DNA of 14,897 nt from a bacterium. GTDB taxonomy: Bacteria > JAHJDO01. Made by a program: the position numbers and the translations under genes. This document shows positions 13,790 through 14,897 of this stretch, piece after piece. Location: the NCBI GenBank assembly GCA_030652805.1, contig JAUSPT010000096.1:1-14897 (forward strand). The letters run 5' to 3'. The notes below the pieces were generated by a model. The model was given only the letters and a program-made list of their open reading frames with translations, did no database searches and was not told the DNA's origin. Positions within the stretch are counted from its first letter, which is position 1. Every line of letters starts with the position of its first letter.

Positions 13790-14749
13790 ATGTTTTTTTA
13801 TGAAAACAAGTTATATGCACAGGGCAAAAACTTAATTGCGGGGCTGGATGAGGCCGGCAGAGGTCCTCTTGCAGGACCAGTTGTTGCAGGTGCAGTAATC
13901 CTTCCTAAATGTTGTAATATCCAGGGCTTAAACGATTCTAAAAAGCTCAGTCCCCAAAAAAGAGATAATTTATTTAATCAAATATATGATGTAGCGCTAA
14001 GTGTTGGTATTGGAATTGCAGATACAGAAGAAGTAGATAAAATCAATATATTGGCTGCCACACACCGCGCTATGAATAGAGCAATTGATAACTTAGATAT
14101 CTCTCCGGGATGTATACTGGTTGACGGATTAAGAGTACCAAGTTTGAAAAAGCCGCAGATAGCAATTGTTAAAGGTGATTCAAAAAGCGCGTCTATAGCT
14201 GCAGCGTCTATTATTGCGAAAGTCACAAGAGACAGAATAATGATAGATTACGCAAAACAATATCCTCAGTATGGCTTTGAAAAACATAAGGGGTATGCTA
14301 CACAGTTTCATCTTGAAGCAATAGCAAGGTTTGGCATATCTTCTATTCACAGAAGGTCGTTTTCTCCTGTTCTGGAAAAGGAGAATAAGCAAAGGGGAAA
14401 AATATCTTTAGGAGAATATGGAGAAGACTTTACATGTAGATTCCTCAAGACAAAGAGATATAAAATAATTGAAAGAAATTATAGGTCTCTATGGGGGGAA
14501 ATAGATATTATTGCAAAGGATAAGGATACTTTGGTATTTATTGAGGTTAAAACTCGTTCGTCAGACAGATTTGGCCCGCCAGAAAGTTCAGTTACTCGCA
14601 CTAAGCAGAATAGAATTCGTCGTATTGCAGAGGCATACATTAAAACAAGTAAGTATCGGAATCTCTGCTTTCGTTTTGATGTTGTCTCTATCCTGTTTGA
14701 TTCAAAAAAGAATATGGTTGATTTTAAACTAATCCAGAATGCCTTTTAA
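13790..14749 (+). CDS. rnhB: RNase HII fused to a YraN/UPF0102 nuclease-like domain
   Basis: One open frame of 319 residues with two domains. Residues 1-195 are RNase HII, which removes ribonucleotides from DNA:RNA hybrids: GLDEAGRGPLAGPVV (Asp20, Glu21), ILVDG (Asp112) and IVKGDSKSASIAAASIIAKV (Asp130) give all four acidic metal ligands. Residues 205-319 match UPF0102/YraN, a PD-(D/E)xK nuclease-fold family of unsettled function: LGEYGEDF, ERNYRSLWGEIDIIAKDKD with Glu237 and Asp239, then LVFIEVKTR with Glu252 and Lys254. The two are separate neighbouring genes in many bacteria; here only about 10 residues link them. The frame stays open upstream to 13619 within rplS, but ATG 13790, four bases after the rplS stop, fits the RNase HII N-terminus. 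No clear ribosome binding site is seen, so coupling to rplS is likely. Confidence 0.93.
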   Translation: MFFYENKLYAQGKNLIAGLDEAGRGPLAGPVVAGAVILPKCCNIQGLNDSKKLSPQKRDNLFNQIYDVALSVGIGIADTEEVDKINILAATHRAMNRAIDNLDISPGCILVDGLRVPSLKKPQIAIVKGDSKSASIAAASIIAKVTRDRIMIDYAKQYPQYGFEKHKGYATQFHLEAIARFGISSIHRRSFSPVLEKENKQRGKISLGEYGEDFTCRFLKTKRYKIIERNYRSLWGEIDIIAKDKDTLVFIEVKTRSSDRFGPPESSVTRTKQNRIRRIAEAYIKTSKYRNLCFRFDVVSILFDSKKNMVDFKLIQNAF

Positions 14750-14812
14750 GAACTTTATCACTACTGTCCCAACGTTTAAATTTTGTTTTAATGTAACCAA
14801 TGTAGTATCAAT

Positions 14813-14897
14813 ATGTTAGAAGCAAAAAAGGTTTTTATTGATTTGAAATTTACATCATACTGTGGCCATTCTTCTGTCAAAGAACAGAAAGGAGTGG
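14813..14897 (+). CDS. Possible start of a further gene, cut by the window edge
   Basis: After the RNase HII gene, 14750-14812 is AT-rich and shows no clear terminator. From ATG 14813 the frame is open to the window end (28 codons, beginning MLEAKKVFIDLKF). The peptide is not recognisable and there is no ribosome binding site before it. An AAAGGAG at 14888-14894 suggests that a gene may instead start just beyond the window, in which case this short frame is noncoding. Confidence 0.2.
   Translation, partial: MLEAKKVFIDLKFTSYCGHSSVKEQKGV
14866..14897 (+). other. Hairpin at the right edge containing a Shine-Dalgarno-like site
   Basis: CCATTCTTCTGT at 14866-14877 can pair with 14884-14897 (ACAGAA, a two-base AG bulge, GAGTGG; one G-T pair) around a CAAAGA loop, a stem of 12 pairs. 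The right arm contains AAAGGAG. If a gene begins just past the window, its ribosome binding site would be partly hidden. The feature runs to the last base, so it may continue. Confidence 0.35.

Overview
The window reads as a piece of the core chromosome of an AT-rich, Gram-negative, deep-branching bacterium. Genes for an LptE-type lipopolysaccharide assembly lipoprotein, a BamD-like secreted repeat protein and a lipobox lipoprotein point to an outer membrane. The mix of housekeeping genes (rpsT, rmuC, fmt, rpe, ffh, rpsP, trmD, rplS, rnhB) and the divergent proteins would fit Candidatus Omnitrophota or a relative. That placement is an inference from gene content, not a demonstrated assignment.

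Layout. Positions 1-250 hold the last codons of what looks like a DDE-type transposase, two 22-bp direct repeats that overlap its stop codon (probable insertion-sequence end) and a perfect 13-bp hairpin. Positions 251-2595 carry envelope genes: a secreted HExxH metallopeptidase, then a BamD-like repeat protein and lptE, which overlap. rpsT lies convergently on the minus strand and its 3' end overlaps lptE. rmuC and fmt follow as an overlapping pair. Between fmt and rpe, which are often close neighbours in bacteria, sits a stretch (5132-7700) that is visibly richer in G+C. It has two minus-strand genes: a TRAM-domain Fe-S RNA m5U methyltransferase (TrmA/RlmD family) and a cysteine-rich protein made of two DUF1284-like halves. 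Between these two genes lies a second, diverged copy of the 3' end of fmt. It is about 88% identical over 81 bp, encodes nearly the same residues and ends exactly at the stop codon. This is the strongest sign of rearrangement or integration in the window.

rpe and ffh overlap and are followed by two genes for exported proteins of unknown function: a lipoprotein, and a protein with a TPR-like hairpin and a lysine-rich helix. These separate ffh from rpsP. A clear sigma70-type promoter then starts the block rpsP-trmD-rplS-rnhB. The usual KH-domain and rimM genes are missing between rpsP and trmD, S16 has a long lysine-rich tail, and RNase HII is fused in frame to a YraN/UPF0102 nuclease-like domain.

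In function the window is mostly translation and RNA maturation (S20, S16, L19, TrmD, Fmt, RNA m5U methyltransferase), protein targeting (Ffh), genome maintenance (RmuC, RNase HII-YraN), sugar phosphate metabolism (Rpe) and envelope assembly. I saw no CRISPR array, rRNA, tRNA or complete mobile element. No complete new defence or similar system is visible. The best candidates for novelty are the fmt 3'-end duplication with its cargo, the duplicated DUF1284-like protein, the RNase HII-YraN fusion and the exported pair between ffh and rpsP.
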